DNA of 5,993 nt from contig JAIBDV010000208.1 of assembly GCA_024686055.1 (NCBI GenBank), positions 1 through 5,993 of the forward strand, given 5' to 3'. Positions 5,231 to 5,993 of the stretch are shown here, piece after piece. The stretch's first letter is position 1. The number at the start of each line of letters is the position of its first letter. The notes beneath the pieces are model-generated. The model searched no databases, was not told where the DNA came from, and saw nothing but the letters and a program-made list of their open reading frames with translations. The position numbers and the translations under genes were made by a program. The DNA comes from Neptuniibacter sp. Lineage in GTDB: Bacteria > Pseudomonadota > Gammaproteobacteria > Pseudomonadales > Balneatricaceae.

Positions 5231-5454
5231 CTTTAAGGAGAGAAAATGATTTCAGAATGAACAGGGCCGTATGCAAAACCGATCACTTAATCACCTCCCA
5301 AATAGGCTAATATGACCCAATTACAGGCGTAAGTGCTTATTTTGGCTTATATTTAAAGAGGTTGATGCGGTTTTTCCTCGCTACACAATCCCCTCATGTC
5401 CCGAGCAACTCCCACCGTTTCACCCCCGAACGTAACTCATATGAGAAACCCAAC
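5231..5454. other. Divergent intergenic region
   Basis: Transcription of the lipoprotein (left) and the TauE/SafE gene (right) must start from this stretch. The AT-rich part near 5310-5360 contains TAATAT and TATATT as loose -10 candidates on the plus strand, but no well-spaced -35 is seen, so I call no promoter. No terminator or RNA gene is visible. Confidence 0.4.
5233..5286 (-). CDS. Possible 17-codon leader ORF upstream of the lipoprotein (tentative)
   Basis: An unusually complete Shine-Dalgarno, GGAGGTGATT (5298-5289), complementary to the 16S 3' end over at least nine bases, precedes a GTG at 5286. It opens a 17-codon frame reading VIGFAYGPVHSEIIFSP, ended by TAA at 5235-5233. The codon just before the GTG is a stop, so it is not a fragment of a larger gene. 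The hairpin at 5192-5215 and the lipoprotein start follow within about 60 bases, an arrangement like a leader-peptide control element. It requires a promoter upstream of 5298, which I could not place, and it may be chance. Confidence 0.25.
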   Translation of the reverse strand: MIGFAYGPVHSEIIFSP

Positions 5455-5993
5455 ATGGAGATATCCACGACACTCTTTATCTTTCTAATTATCACTTCAT
5501 TCTTTACCGGCATACTGAATGCGATTGCCGGTGGTGGCGGTATGTTAATGGTCCCTGTACTGCTCATGGCGGGCGTTCCACCGATCAATGCCATAGCAAT
5601 CAACAAGCTCCAAAATACCGCTGGAACCTTAACCTCATCCCTGCACTATCTTCGCAACGGTTTTCTGGATCTGCGAAGCAACTGGCCCGCCCTGATCTTT
5701 GCGCTGATCACAACCTGTCTCGGGGTGAGCTTTCTGCAACATCTGTCGTCAACCGGGAAACTTGAGCAGGTTATCCCCTACCTGATGATCTGTATCGCAC
5801 TCTATATGGCACTGTTGCCACGGGTAAAAAAAGGTCAAAAGAACGGCAAAATTCCTAGCTGGTTATTCCACTCAACAATCGGTAGCAGCGCAGGATTTTA
5901 TGGTGGCCTATTCGGCCCCGGCACAGGTCCGATGGTTATCAGTGCTTTCACCGCTTTTCGTGGCTACAACCTGAAACAAGCAGTCACCAACAG
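5455..5993 (+). CDS. TauE/SafE-family membrane transporter, N-terminal 179 codons, runs off right edge
   Basis: This is an inner-membrane protein of the sulfite exporter TauE/SafE (YfcA-like) family, generally linked to export or movement of sulfur-containing organic anions. The first membrane segment (residues 7-24) leads into the family signature AIAGGGGMLMVPVLLMAGVPP (25-45 region), followed by AINKLQNTAGTLTSSLHYLRNG. More hydrophobic spans follow at about 78-95 and 108-123. The second internal repeat begins around residue 140 with AGFYGGLFGPGTGPM, mirroring the first. The full protein is usually about 250 residues, so some 70 are missing. The ATG at 5455 has only a weak GAG element ten bases before it; the ATG at 5441 is out of frame and no better in-frame start is seen upstream. 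It is divergent from the lipoprotein/regulator unit. The actual substrate cannot be told from sequence. Confidence 0.9.
   Translation, partial: MEISTTLFIFLIITSFFTGILNAIAGGGGMLMVPVLLMAGVPPINAIAINKLQNTAGTLTSSLHYLRNGFLDLRSNWPALIFALITTCLGVSFLQHLSSTGKLEQVIPYLMICIALYMALLPRVKKGQKNGKIPSWLFHSTIGSSAGFYGGLFGPGTGPMVISAFTAFRGYNLKQAVTN

Noticed and set aside
5239..5256. Plus-strand GGAG followed by ATG and a four-codon frame (MISE)
   Set aside because: Too short to weigh; the same bases are complementary to the other strand's candidate leader frame and no plus-strand promoter is evident.
1..5993. CRISPR array, insertion sequence, tRNA or rRNA
   Set aside because: No regularly spaced repeats, transposase motifs, terminal inverted repeats or recognisable tRNA/rRNA segments were seen on either strand.

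Overview
The window looks like chromosomal DNA of a Gram-negative bacterium, most likely a gammaproteobacterium. It encodes an outer-membrane porin, two lipoproteins with lipoboxes, and part of a tripartite RND-type efflux system, and it uses classical Shine-Dalgarno sites and intrinsic terminators. Coding DNA is of middling GC, while the porin control region (about 3512-4000) is strikingly AT-rich. I cannot name the species; a marine Oceanospirillales-like organism is only a guess. Six of the seven well-supported protein genes lie on the minus strand, and only the last one is on the plus strand.

Read along the minus strand, the layout is as follows. (1) A lipoprotein of about 146 aa (5173-4733) is followed after 45 bases by an OmpR-family response regulator (4687-4001) with an atypical receiver domain, and then by a strong intrinsic terminator (3950-3977). 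(2) An AT-rich control region (3512-3949) holds a Fur-box-like 19-mer, three phased TGTTAA repeats, a candidate promoter, a small palindrome and a leader hairpin. (3) A 400-aa trimeric-type porin (3511-2309) has its stop codon overlapping the start of a 53-aa lipoprotein (2309-2148), which was found by reading past the porin. A terminator follows at 2073-2117. (4) A heavy-metal efflux operon starts with a 55-aa basic, acid-free small ORF (1938-1771), whose stop overlaps the start of a CzcC-like outer-membrane factor (1771-524). Next comes the N-terminal part of a CzcB/CusB-like periplasmic adaptor with a His/Asp/Glu-rich segment (446 to beyond base 1). The RND pump gene is not in the window and would be expected beyond the left edge. 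On the plus strand, a TauE/SafE-family membrane protein (5455 to beyond 5993) diverges from the lipoprotein/regulator unit.

How the parts may work together: the efflux genes would move divalent or monovalent metal ions from the periplasm or cytoplasm to the outside. The porin and its coupled lipoprotein form one envelope unit. The orphan-looking response regulator just upstream is a reasonable candidate to bind the phased repeats in front of the porin, but this is inference from position and repeat geometry.

The least expected observation is at 443-526. The outer-membrane-factor frame stays open for 26 codons after its TAA stop and ends in a TGA that overlaps the adaptor ATG (ATGA). This suggests a recent single-base nonsense change, a sequence error or read-through. 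Other points for a second look are the degenerate receiver, the two TGATG-coupled small genes, and the leader-peptide-like element upstream of the 146-aa lipoprotein.
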